This document shows positions 24,401 to 35,415 of a stretch of 64,000 nucleotides of DNA, in pieces (position 1 is the stretch's first letter; every line of letters begins with the position of its first letter). A program made the position numbers and the translations under genes. The stretch is from Camillea tinctor (lineage: Eukaryota; Ascomycota; Sordariomycetes; Xylariales; Xylariaceae). The stretch is from NCBI GenBank assembly GCA_022578605.1, contig MU394094.1:62001-126000 (forward strand), given 5' to 3'. The notes below the pieces were generated by a model. That model was not told the origin of the DNA, searched no databases, and saw only the letters and a program-made list of their open reading frames with translations.

Positions 24401-26061
24401 ACAAATTAGATGCCATGAAAGATGAAGAAGGCTAACATCCTGATGTTTCTCAAGGTAGTCTCTATACTTATTGACAATATTACGCAGAGACTTCTGAGAA
24501 GCTGCCGAAAAGGCGAGGGGTAGGAAAGGGGGGCTATATTGTCCAGTCTCGCCTATAGTAGAAGCTTGAGTTTGTGCCTCGGGAAGCGGAAGCGAAGGAG
24601 AGGCTCCTCTAGAGACCTTCTGTACGTGTGGATCAAATGACTCAACAATGGCATGAGCATTAGTTCCTCCAAAGCCGAAAGAGTTAACACTGGCTCTGCG
24701 TGGCTGACCATACGGAGGTTCTGGCCATGGTTTTTTCATTGTGGGGATCTCGAGATGTGTGTAGAATGGCTTCACCTTTGGATTGAGTGAGTTAAGATGA
24801 AGATTCGGAGGAACGTATCCATTCTTCATTCCCTGAATAACCTGCACGCGTAGAGGTTAGTATTACGGTATAGAAAGCCTGCGACTTGGTTGATACATAC
24901 CTTTAGGAGGCCTGCCAAGCCAGCAGCGCCTTCTGCATGTCCAAGAATAGTTTTGATGGAGCCTACGAGCATCTTTCTGCCCTCCACAGTTTGAGCTTCT
25001 TGGGTTTGGGGGTCGATACTGAAGAATGCTTGGCTAATCGCTTCTGCCTCTTTGGGATCTCCAGCTTGGGTTCCTGTCCCATGAGCTTCAAAGTACTGGC
25101 AGTGATCTTCGGGATCTTCGGGATTCAATCCAGCCCTTTGGTACGTGGATTTAATCAAGGCTGATTGTGCTTTGGGGTTGGGCATTGTGATTCCTCTGGT
25201 TCGACCATCTGAATTGACTCCTGTTTCGCGGATGATAGCTTCAATTCGGTCACCATCTGCGAGTGCCTGGGATAGGGGCTTAAGGAGAATCGCAGCTACA
25301 CCTTCTCCACGAGCGTATCCGTCTGCATCAACATCCCACATTCGGCTCTTGCCAGTAGGGCTAAGCATGTGTAGGCTAGATTCAACCATGAACTGTTCTG
25401 GAGTAATCATCAAGTTCACGCCAGTAACACAGGCCATAGTAATCTCTCTAGAACGTAAACTAAGAACCGCCTGATGTAGAGCCACAAGACTCGAGCTACA
25501 TGCAGTATCGATAGTCATAGAAGGTCCCTTGAAGTCGAAAAAGTACGAGATGCGGTTGGAGATGATGGACCGCGCATTAGAGGTAGCATACCATGGGGAT
25601 GTTTCAAGTTCATCGCGCTGAGAGAGGGTCTCGTAATCCTGGGTCATGACACCGGCCCACACTCCAACATTCTTTCCGCTATACTGTCGTAGGGTGAATC
25701 CTGCAGATTCCATAGCCTCGTAGACGACTTCGAGGAGAAGACGTTGTTGTGGATCCATGGCTTCTGCCTCCATGGGGCTGATGTGGAAGAAGCCCGCGTC
25801 AAAGACACGATGGTCCTGATCCAGCCAGTAGGCTTTTGTAGAATCAGTGGTACCATGATACTCTCCATCTTCATGATAGAAAGCCTTAGCATTGAATCTC
25901 TCGGTTGGAACCTCTCGAGAGAGATCCGGAGCTTCGCAGAGCACATCCCATAACTTTGATGGTGAGGTGGCACCTCCTGGGAAACGGCAGCCACTCCCAA
26001 CCACAGCAATGGGCTCTGAAGGTGGCTCTTTATAAGCCATCTCGTTGTTGATTTCGACCAT
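18457..26061 (-). CDS. Highly reducing polyketide synthase, KS-AT-DH-psiMT-psiER-KR-ACP (PKS-NRPS clade, no NRPS)
   Basis: Iterative type I PKS building a reduced polyketide from malonyl-CoA. Four exons: 26061-24901, 24841-22422, 22373-18595, 18515-18457, giving 2472 residues. KS: Cys188 (DTACSSS), His327 (EAHGTGTQAGD), His375 (GHAEGAAG). AT: Ser677 in GHSSGE. DH: His1003 (HSFQGQALLP) and Asp1178 (LDSCFQ). The methyltransferase-like region (about 1400-1540) lacks the glycine-rich SAM motif, reading NILGLTTCDDE where ILEIGAGTGG is expected. The ER-like region (about 1825-2065) lacks the GGVGQAA nucleotide loop. KR: nucleotide motif GLTRDLG (about 2105) and Tyr2245 in GQSNYAAAN. ACP: Ser2422 in GVDSLVAVE. 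The order and linker wording match the PKS half of PKS-NRPS hybrids, but the protein ends 50 residues after that serine. Start: first in-frame ATG; Met8 at 26040 is an alternative. No trans-ER gene is adjacent. Product unknown. Confidence 0.92.
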
Positions 26062-28304
26062 GCAGTTGTTTGGTCTCAAGTTGTATGTGGTCGTAAATTA
26101 TGATCTGACACTTCTTCAGATGAGGGACCAGCCGAGGAGAGAAACAAAAAGATTAGTTAGATGGGAATATGGGGAAGTGAAGGACGCAGTGTCTCGAAAG
26201 TATTGGAAGAATTGTATCACAGGAAGGCTTCAAAATACTAGAAGAAGCCGTAGAAAGTCTCGGTCTCCAGCAGCTAGTCCTTTTGAACCCGGTGCTTAAA
26301 AGGTATCCTTTGCTGAACGTGGCCTATGGTGTCAAACGTGGCCGATAGTGTCAGTTGTACTAGTGCAACATTCGGTGTTCGGAGGCCTGGAGGAAGGTTG
26401 GTTTGTGGGAGGACAACGGTGTAAGCTGAGACTGAAACCTTGAGTAACGGTGGTAATTGTGGTCGTGATTGTGATTGTGGTTGTGGTTGTGGATGTGTAT
26501 GTGGATGTAGTTAAAGTTGTGGTGGTATTTGTAGTTGTAGCTGTGGTAGTGGTTGTAGCTGTGGTAGTGGTTGTAGCTGTGGTAGTGGTTGTGGTGAATG
26601 GGGTGGATGTGGTGAATGTATGTTGTTGTTGTTGTTGTTGTTGTTTATGGATGACTTAGCCACATAGGTACGCATTTAATAGATTAAATAGACTTCGTGG
26701 TTGGTAAGGGTAAATGTTGAAAAGAAAAATACGCAGTATTGACTTGTGTATTGACTCCTCCTATTGTCCTTATTCGGGAGAATGGCTAGATTAACCACAA
26801 TAGGTAAGCATAAAGAGAAGGAGGCGGAAGCACTACGTGTATGCTTTGCCAAATCATCCCTCACCTTCTTATCTTTATCCAAATTGATAATTGTAGTGAA
26901 TAAATGGTCCCTCAGGTAACCTTATCTTATTATTACGAGGTATGGGCAAACTGGATTCCTGGACGAGGCTCCTGAATTATACAGTCAGAGAGATAGGATG
27001 CGGGTGATTAGGAAGGAATACATAATTCCAATATTATTCTGTCAACCTCGTCCATCCCCCACACCATTACTTGGGAAGGAGTGAATCAGACTTCTGTAAG
27101 ATGAAGTATTCAAGGGTTCCTTAACAATGGTTACTTGTCACGTCGACTAACCCCATATTCTTGGCTTGTCGAGTTGGTGATTTTGTGTGCCTTATTGGTG
27201 AATTCTGCCTTGTTGGCAAACAAATCAACTACAACATGATTAGTACCACAGCTAAGAGGTGTACATATAAGCATCATCCTGACTAACCTACAATATTAGC
27301 TGACTGCTAGATATCAGGGAAGTTACATATCTGATTGTATTATAATCCCCACTAATCACCCTTTGTTGTATCGTGACCCATTGCTATCTGCTTTTGGAGT
27401 GTTGCCTAGGCGAATTCTGGGGTAGTAGCTAGATTGAATGCCCTTAGTGTCCTTGCAGTCCCAATATTTGGATATACGAAGTTTCAATATCTAATATAAA
27501 CTCAAAAGTAAACTGTATTGAATACAACTCAAGAATTCTAAGTTTGATTAGTCCCAAAGGCAATATCAAATCTTACAGGCCTAGAATTTCTCTTGTGTTG
27601 GAAGTATTAGAAATCCCAATACTTTGCTCATATGGCTTGTAGACCTTGGTATCCCTTGTACTGACTGTTGAGCAACTCGATGAGCGAGGGCAAACTGATC
27701 TTTAGATAGGGTGAGCCTCACCAACAACGAGCCAACAGTGATAACCAGCAATTTCGGAAAGCTACACCTGACTCCGGTGACAGGATGTCGGGTTCTCTGA
27801 TATAGAATACGATATCGCGAATATATAAAATATGCAAATAGATTGGCATTATTAGATACTATGCCTATATATCAGTAGAATAATATATGCATAAAAAGGA
27901 ACATGTATGATTATCTTGACTCCTCTGACCTGGTGAGAGGTTCCCTAAGATTATAGATAAGACTGTGAAGCGTATAGATAGATATATGAGATGCGCGGCT
28001 TTCTTAGAATTGGCGAATATGTGTACTTAAGCAATGCTTGTTTGCATCCTTCTGGACGCTAATGCCAAGCTTCATATGCTAGGAAGTTGATTTCGTGCAA
28101 TTGACGTTGATTGCCAGATAGAGGTTACTGCGTCGAATTCTAACTGGGGAGGAGCTGTACGTTTCCAACAAATGTGGAGTGTGAATCAGTCCAATGAAAG
28201 GATGCGGGCAATAGCAGTACACCCACTGCATCTAAAATAGACATGCAGAGGGGATTTGCAGGATCTAGGAAATACAGGCCTGCTTTAGATGTTAGTACTA
28301 GGTT
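26062..28304. other. Gene-empty region upstream of the PKS
   Basis: The first few hundred bases must contain the PKS promoter. A GT-rich simple repeat follows (26446-26643). The remainder is AT-rich with no recognisable gene. A minus-strand open stretch near 27600-27790 runs for about 65 codons but matches nothing I know. Confidence 0.5.
26446..26643. repeat. GT-rich microsatellite/minisatellite (TGTGGT-type)
   Basis: About 200 bases made almost only of G and T on the plus strand. They contain short degenerate units such as TGTGGT and GGTTGTAGCTGTGGTAGT, the latter tandemly repeated near 26530-26590, and end in a (TTG)n run at about 26620-26643. Its plus-strand translation is a valine-rich artefact. 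It lies about 400-600 bp upstream of the PKS start, within the likely promoter region. Confidence 0.8.
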
Positions 28305-28860
28305 CTAGTCATCATCTCTAGGGCCAACAGGATCGTGGGATGAGTAGCTGTCGCTAATGCTAAACCCAGATAGGTCGTAGCATCGATTATCATCCACTTC
28401 CACGAAACGAGTGATACTTGGTAGACTACGAAAGCGGAGAGTATCTGGGGACGCTGGAGTCGTGGGGGGAAGCTTTGATGGAGATACCGAGTTGTACAAG
28501 TCAGCGAATCTCTCGTGAATTATAGCTCGAAAGATAAGGAGAGCCTCTGCAAGGAGAACGAAAGTGTGGGGAGTACCAACCAGCTTCCTGTCTGGGAGAA
28601 GTTGGAGATGCATCGATGCCCATCCATCTATTCCTGGTCTACCTAGGTAGGCTTCACCTTGACCTCGATTTTCCCGGTAGTGCAGGGAAGGAAAGACTTT
28701 ATTTGCGTAATTGTTTGGCTATCAGACAACGCTTGCCTGTTCCATCTCCTGTCCGCCTACCACCTAGCTTTTAGGGGTGACAGTGGTCACATGCTCTTCG
28801 ATCGGTACTCCAGCCATGTCTACTTGATGCTGATGTTTCAGAGGAGATTCTAAGTTTGAA
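28305..28860 (-). pseudogene. Decayed Zn(II)2Cys6 transcription factor
   Basis: On the minus strand, codons from about 28800 to 28700 read RRACDHCHP, stop, KLGGRRTGDGTGKRCLIAK, QLRK, stop. This follows the fungal zinc-cluster pattern C-x2-C-x6-C-...-C-x2-C-x6-C. Cysteines 1, 2 and 5 remain (codons at 28791, 28782, 28728). Cysteines 3, 4 and 6 have become Gly (28761), Gly (28737) and Arg (28707), each by a change in the first base of a TGT/TGC codon. In-frame stops lie at 28773-28771 and 28701-28699. Downstream a different frame (28718-28305) is open for 137 codons with coding-like composition (for example LLAEALLIFRAIIHERFADLY), probably the remnant of the rest of the protein after a frameshift. 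Such regulators often control adjacent polyketide clusters; here it cannot be functional. The downstream part is less certain than the finger. Confidence 0.7.
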
Positions 28861-31800
28861 TACAACATATCTCAATGTGAGTAGAGATTAGTATATCATC
28901 TTCCAAAATTTCTCAGGTCATGTTTAGGTCTCGATATGTCGTCAAACTTCGGCTACTACTAGCCAGCCCCTTGAACGGACCGTTTGTATTTGGTGGCGTC
29001 CCTTCCTTGCACCCATGTCGTATGCATGAGTTTGTCAAACCCAGTCGAACACACCTAGCTTGAACCCTCGCTCGCTGAAAACGTATGGAAAATCGTTAGT
29101 GGATCGTATAAAGTTTGCTTGTACATAACATACTACAGGCTAAGGTGTTGTCCAGGGATGTACGAGTGGGCCGTCTAAGACACGGGCTCTGCTTATAGCA
29201 AGTAACATATAACTTATCCCTTGCTTCTATATGTAAATACCTAATACCCTTTTTTGAAGGAAATCCGGTAGATATCACCGAGGTTAGCTATGTCCTATTG
29301 GTTCTACACACCAGGTAGATCAAGGGTTTTGAGCTTGGAGTGATGATCTTCTCAGCGAAGATGACAACGAGGGGACCTGGCTAGTTGTCATAGATACAAT
29401 AACAAAAGCAGGCCTGATTATGTAACTTATTTTCCCCATAGAAACTCCCCAGGATAACATCGAATCAGCTACTTAACCTGTATAGATTGCATATTAGCTA
29501 TCGTGCTAGTTCAAGAACATTGTTCTCTTTTTTCTTTCCCTTATCCTGATATACAGCTCATGTTTGAACCGCTTCGTACCCAATTACATGGTGGTATATC
29601 TGGGGAACGTCTCATTGCTTGTCAGCTACCCCTTTTCTTCCCCTTTCGGAAGCAACATGTAACGCTGAGTTCTTGATTATGTAGGATCTAGCTAACCATG
29701 TGGTATGACGGAATCACAAGGCAAATAAAGTTGGAAGCAGGGCAAGGTCCTCAGCATTGCAGGGTCCCGAAACCATGGGCCATACATGCTTAATCGAGAT
29801 AGTACCCAGCGTGCTTTTGTGTTATGTCGGACTAGATCGGTCCGCTATCCGTCTTGACAGACTTGTGGGTGTGACTACATCATTTATGTAAGTAGGTATC
29901 CAACCGAGAATATAGAACCCGGGGGGTAAGCGGAGACACTTGATCCATAGACCCCACGCCCAGGCCGTGAGGCTCCCCTCTAAACTACGGGAACCAAGGG
30001 GTGATACCGCGAGCCATGGTTTTGCCTATCTTACAAATCAGCTCAGGATTAAATTTATATTCATTACCTCCTTTTATCCTAACTTGACAATTTCTTAAAG
30101 AGAGAAGAGGAGAGATAAAGTCTAGCTTTTTTTAGTATGGGAAAAGTAGAAATCGTACGGAAACTAACGTAAAATATTACGAAAGGCCGAGCTATCGATA
30201 TTGTTCTAGCACGTATCTCAAAGCTAGGTCTCATCGTGAAACTCGTAAAGCTAGATAGGTACTCACGTAGAGATCAATAGCCTGGGAATAAACAGCATAA
30301 TACACCCTTATATTTGAGTCATCTACTTCTAAAAGACGAAAATGTGCGTACAATGATTTACCACCCAATAAATAGGGTTCTGTATTCTGGATACAGATAG
30401 GAAGGGCCTGTCTAGTTATAAGATGTAAGATTATATACCGCCTTTAATATATTCATACACCCCCATGTACTGCGCATGTAGCCTCTCGAGGCAATAATGG
30501 TGCTAGTTTCCTGGAGGCTGATGGCGAAGATCTATCCATAGCTGAATTACAAAAGGCCCGACCGTGAGTCTTTGGAAAATTACATCTAGTCGAATTTAAT
30601 TCTTTACCGAAGTCTTCTATGACATTAGGTTTCTTCCAGGGGGCACATCGGACGATCTATGCACGTCGATAGGCTAGATTCGACCTCCGGTAATCGCTAA
30701 CTAATCTTACCCGACTACAGGTGCAGCGATATCTTTATTTGCCACACAATCTAGTTTGTTGTTACTATAGGATTTTACAAATCCCCCTTTATCGGGCCTT
30801 TGGTATCTATGTGTATGAGGCGAATGTCGGATATCTAAGTTACAAGATGGAATCTCAGCAATGATGCCCGGATATTGAGCCAACCATAGAAGTTGAACTC
30901 GGGATTTATAGAAGCATTTCTGATGGTAATTTTATTGCACGTAGTTTTTTGGTTATATGATACTAGAAATCATCACTATATTTACATGAGATTAGGGGGG
31001 AACAAGAATGGCTCGATATTTTCATTTACAATGAAGGTGGGATATATACATACGTAATGAGCTTCCCTTGAGCAAGATACCAGGTCAAATATTTTAGAGT
31101 AAGTGCCATTGTGACCGCTACGATGGTACAAACGCTGTATAGCCACCATGAGACTAGATATCACGGACAGGTAGTGTGAACGTGTCAACAAAACTGAAAA
31201 AACGTGTGTTTCAGGGCCTTATTGGGGAAAGGGAAGAGGAGCTTTACACAGCGGTAACGGTCATTCACTATTCTTTGATGGCCGCCATCAAGATTTAAGG
31301 TGGTTCATGGGAAGCTGATGCCCGTGACTAGCCAATTCCCCCGGCTGTAGAGCGCGAACGTTCCGCTGCCAAACTGGGCTCGAGGGAGGTAAAGGTAAGA
31401 CATCTTGTCATAGGGAGAATGTCTGGGATCCAAACAATTCAAGACCGTAACCTATTAGCCACTGATGACTACACTTATGGGCTCTTGGCAAACTCTACAC
31501 TCCAGTTGATTGAGATGGTTGTCCAACCAATTATTCTCAGTCTGGCTTTGTTTTCCAAATTGGGTGTGTGCCACTCACCAGGTGCCAGATACTTGAGATG
31601 CTGGGGGGCGTCATACTTCGTTTTTGTAAAGCCCCTGTTCAGGTTACCGAGGCGTAGAATGTCTCTCATCAGAGTTAGTCAGTTCTTTCAATCCTGGCTA
31701 GGAAGGTCTTTTTGTCTATGGTGAGATTAAGGTCGCATTTCACAGGTATACATAAGATAACAAAATAACATGTATTGTATAGTGCTGAGATGCGGCAGAG

Positions 31801-31977
31801 CGAAATATGTGCAATCTAGGAGCCCCCCAAAACGGAAGTATCATCCCTTACCCCCTTCTCCTCAACCTAGTACAAAATCATGCCAGCTCTGAACGCCGAA
31901 AACTTTAACCTGTTACTCGTCTCGGCTCTTTCAAATATAAGGGGAAAAGTACTGCCCCATCTTCATCTGTCATGTGG
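28861..31977. other. Gene-empty AT-rich block
   Basis: About 3.1 kb without a convincing gene. A minus-strand open stretch at about 31475-31669 has plausible composition but no recognisable motif, and stops flank it closely. The right end is the 3' flank of the flavohemoglobin gene. Confidence 0.5.
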
Positions 31978-33201
31978 TCACTCGCCTCCAGTACCGAAAA
32001 CCTCGAGGTGGATTCGTTCCGTGCCAACGCCGACATGGATTAGGTAATTACGGACATCTTTCATGAAAGATGACGGCCCAGAAACATAGTATTGAGCGCT
32101 CGCATCTTTGATGAACAAGTCATCTTGTTGATCAACCTTTCTCAGATCCATCCGGCCTGTGAAATGGTAATCCACACCCTGTGTTTCCTGAGCCTGTGTG
32201 GTTGTCAAAAATACCTTCGACTTCACATTGGGGTGTTTGGCAACAGCATCTTTGATTGTGTCCTTAAAGACGCGTGCCTCAGAGCTGTGCGCTCCGTGTA
32301 GCAAAGATATAGGTCTAGAAGACCCAGCAGCTACAGTGCTATTAAGTATCGAGATCATTGGTGTAATGCCCACACCAGCTGAGATAAGAACGATAGGCGT
32401 CTTCCCATCCTTCTCAGGATCCACGAAGAACTCGCCGGTAGGGTGCGTGATTTCCACCACGTCCCCTTCTTTGTAGGTATCATGCAACAGATTGGATACC
32501 AAACCTGGGGCGTCCGCTTGCAGACCTTCCTTTTTGACACTGATTCGGTAATGATCGGTATTTGGTGCGTCGCTCAACGAGTATTGCCTTGGTTGTAAGT
32601 GTCCTAGCTGCGGAACCTGGACCCGCAAGCTGATATACTGTCCCGGTAGATATGACGGAAGCTTGCTTCCATCCTCGGGTACAAGGTGGAAGCTAGTGAT
32701 TCCAGAGGCTTCGGGCACCTTCTTCTGGATCTTAAATTTGCGCCAGCCCTTCCAGCCGTCGTATGTGTCATAAATCTGCTTTTCACGGTTTATGAATATA
32801 TCTGCTAGTACCGCATATGCCGCCGTCCAGGCCTCGGCAATCTCTGGCGTACAAGCATCTCCTAGCACCTTTGCCACTGCGTTGAGGAGGTATTTCCCAA
32901 CCAAGGGGTAATGTTCAGCTTGGATGTTCAGGCTAGCATGCTTATGGGCAATGAGCTCAACAACTGATTTGAGTTGAGCGAGGTCATCAACATAGGTGGC
33001 GTAGGCGAAAACAGCTGCAGCGAGGGCACGGGGTTGTGCACCGCTAGCCTGGTTTGTCAGGTTGAAAACATTCTTCAATTCGGGAACGTCGGAAATGATG
33101 TTATCGTAGAAGAGCTTTGTAATCGATGTGCCGTGTTCTTTCAAAACAGGCGCGGTTGCTTTTACGGTGGCGATTTGAGACGGGGTTAAAGGCGCTGCCA
33201 T
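31978..33201 (-). CDS. Flavohemoglobin (nitric oxide dioxygenase)
   Basis: Converts nitric oxide plus oxygen to nitrate using NAD(P)H, protecting against nitrosative stress; cytosolic. Intronless, 407 residues, the normal length. Globin domain about 1-145: B10 Tyr32 in LFYDNI, CD1 Phe46 in VFNLTNQASG, and proximal His88 in AHKHASLNI. FAD-binding domain about 150-265 with RQYSLSDAPN (residues 205-214). NAD-binding domain with SAGVGITPMISIL and the C-terminal HLEVFGTG. No N-terminal targeting sequence is evident, which favours the cytosolic rather than a mitochondrial isoform. The start ATG at 33201 gives the family-typical LTPSQIATVKATAPVLKEHG. It stands alone, with more than 2 kb of empty DNA on each side. 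Confidence 0.96.
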   Translation of the reverse strand: MAAPLTPSQIATVKATAPVLKEHGTSITKLFYDNIISDVPELKNVFNLTNQASGAQPRALAAAVFAYATYVDDLAQLKSVVELIAHKHASLNIQAEHYPLVGKYLLNAVAKVLGDACTPEIAEAWTAAYAVLADIFINREKQIYDTYDGWKGWRKFKIQKKVPEASGITSFHLVPEDGSKLPSYLPGQYISLRVQVPQLGHLQPRQYSLSDAPNTDHYRISVKKEGLQADAPGLVSNLLHDTYKEGDVVEITHPTGEFFVDPEKDGKTPIVLISAGVGITPMISILNSTVAAGSSRPISLLHGAHSSEARVFKDTIKDAVAKHPNVKSKVFLTTTQAQETQGVDYHFTGRMDLRKVDQQDDLFIKDASAQYYVSGPSSFMKDVRNYLIHVGVGTERIHLEVFGTGGE

Positions 33202-35415
33202 CTTAGTTCGTCAGGAGTTGCAACTGATGATAAAATGCCTAGTGAGCTGCTCGTTAGGTCTTAGATTATGAATAAAGTAATGTAATATATATAGAACTTA
33301 TAATACGGTACTGTTGGAATAGCGGTACTTCTGGTGGTAGTACGCGTCGTGGTGAGGGGAGAGGAAATGCTGAAGCTTATATCCCGGAAAGGGGATCCAT
33401 ATACGAATCAAGGCCGTCCGGCTCCTCGAGGACTTTTACCTTACCATGTCAAATATCATCAGACATCATGCCATGCTTCAATACGGCGAAATTCTTTCGG
33501 GTCTAGATTTACGTAAATAGTCGAATTGGCCTCCATGTGATTTTTTTTCCTTCGCCGCGGGATCCACCAACCCGTTGAGATGTCCATCTCCGCGGCGTCA
33601 AGTCCCGGTATTCAGGTAAACTGGGCACTCTTAGCGAACCGCAACCTACGTTTGTTCCGAAAGCTGCCGGTATATTCGGGTTTCCATTCTCATTTGGGCT
33701 GAATTACTAATGCATAATTGAGTCAGAAAGCATACTAGTCATCGGTATCTGTAAAACTTTTGGAAGGGCTATCGTCGAATAGAGCGGAGTTTCCGAGACG
33801 ACTATATCAAGTTTTATGTTTAATAGAGGCGCCCCCCACGGACTAAATCTCATGTTGGAAGGCTATACAAGCAGACGTATGCAAGTAGAAAGAGGCTGTC
33901 TAATTGGAAGTAATATATTTATATTATATATCTACGTGTATAGCATTGCCTAATGTGTATCTTTTAAGTCACCGATATCAAACTAAAGCAAACAAGTCTG
34001 TAGCATGCGTTATATATATGCTGTGTATAGTGAGACTAACTCTGATAGCCAAGTGAAAATGAGCATTACTTAGCTTCTAGGCATAAGTTAGATAGGACTC
34101 CATACAGTAACGACTCTAGACATGTGTGCTTATGATACTTTAAATACAATAGGACATTGATCTAGTTCTATATCAAATCCTCCAGATCTAAAATAAAATA
34201 GTTTCCTAGTAGTAAGCATGAAGGGACAGGCATGCAACATTATGGAGCCGTCTTGTCAGTGATATGCATACATTCTGCCACCAATAAAGGCTGTTTTTTT
34301 AATCAGCGCTTTTGGCGCTCTTGCTCATAACATGTCTATGTAACGTCTAAGTGCGTATGTCCTGCTCCACATATTTCAAAAAAGCAAGACTACAGCTACA
34401 TATATGGGGACAATACGTTTATAGTAGTGAAAACAACATTTAAAATATAGACGATGAAACTAGAAATGATGTTGATAAACCCTCTAAATTATGATTAATC
34501 TTATTGTATGGTATGCAATTTTTATTCTCCCAATAGACCTCAAGGTTAGAACAATGGATTTGTGAGATATTTATAGCCCCTTATGTTATAGATTACTTTC
34601 ATGGGATTTTCCAGTTGTTATAGATAAAATTGATGTGATTTGTTATCATTATCCAGCCATGTCCATCTATACATCAAGCCAGCTCAAATTTAATATCCTT
34701 TCACTTGCATAAACGTGTAATCTTGCAGGAATACCACCGCAAACAAGAGACCGACCATATTAGGGGGGAAATATGGGAAAGGGGTCATGTTAAGTGGTTA
34801 CGCAATCTACTTATATAGTATGCATGCATGATTTAGAACTATTGAGTAGAGGAAGGGTAGAACTAGGCGAAAAGGAAATGGACAGCTAATGGCTAGAAAA
34901 TAAGTAGATGTTTATCCCTTTGAACTAGAGAGGCTATACTCATAGCAGAGAAAATAATTTGAATGATAGAAGTGAACGAGCCCATGTTGAAGGGTAGAAG
35001 AAAGATAATAATATATATTGCAATATCTATATAAGTTAGGTCGCCATATTACACAGATGATTCATATGGTGATATTTGAGCAAAGTAATATTCAATTCTA
35101 AATGGAATAAATAAGTGCTGGCTGACGTGAAGGTCTGATTCATGCATTATAGAAGCGCATGATGTGTATATAAATCCTACCTTAGCGTGTATAATCATTG
35201 AAAGATAGTATGATACAGTGTCTACAGAATAAACCCTTTGACTGACAGGAGAGATTTGCCCCTTATAGCCGGCCAACCGTCATCACCCAAATAAAGCAAA
35301 CCGTTTCGACTCCAGCAACCCACATGGGCCCCGTTAACCCCCACCCGGTTAGTGATATTGCACGAAAGGGGAAAAAAAGGGAAGGAAAAGAGGAAAAGGG
35401 AAACTATGAAGTTAA
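33202..35415. other. Gene-empty AT-rich block
   Basis: About 2.2 kb between the flavohemoglobin start and the trehalose synthase stop. The left few hundred bases are the flavohemoglobin promoter. The rest is strongly AT-rich with stops in all frames; no gene, RNA or element recognised. Confidence 0.6.

Noticed and set aside
26450..26659. Valine-rich 69-codon frame
   Set aside because: Translation of the GT-rich simple repeat, not a protein.
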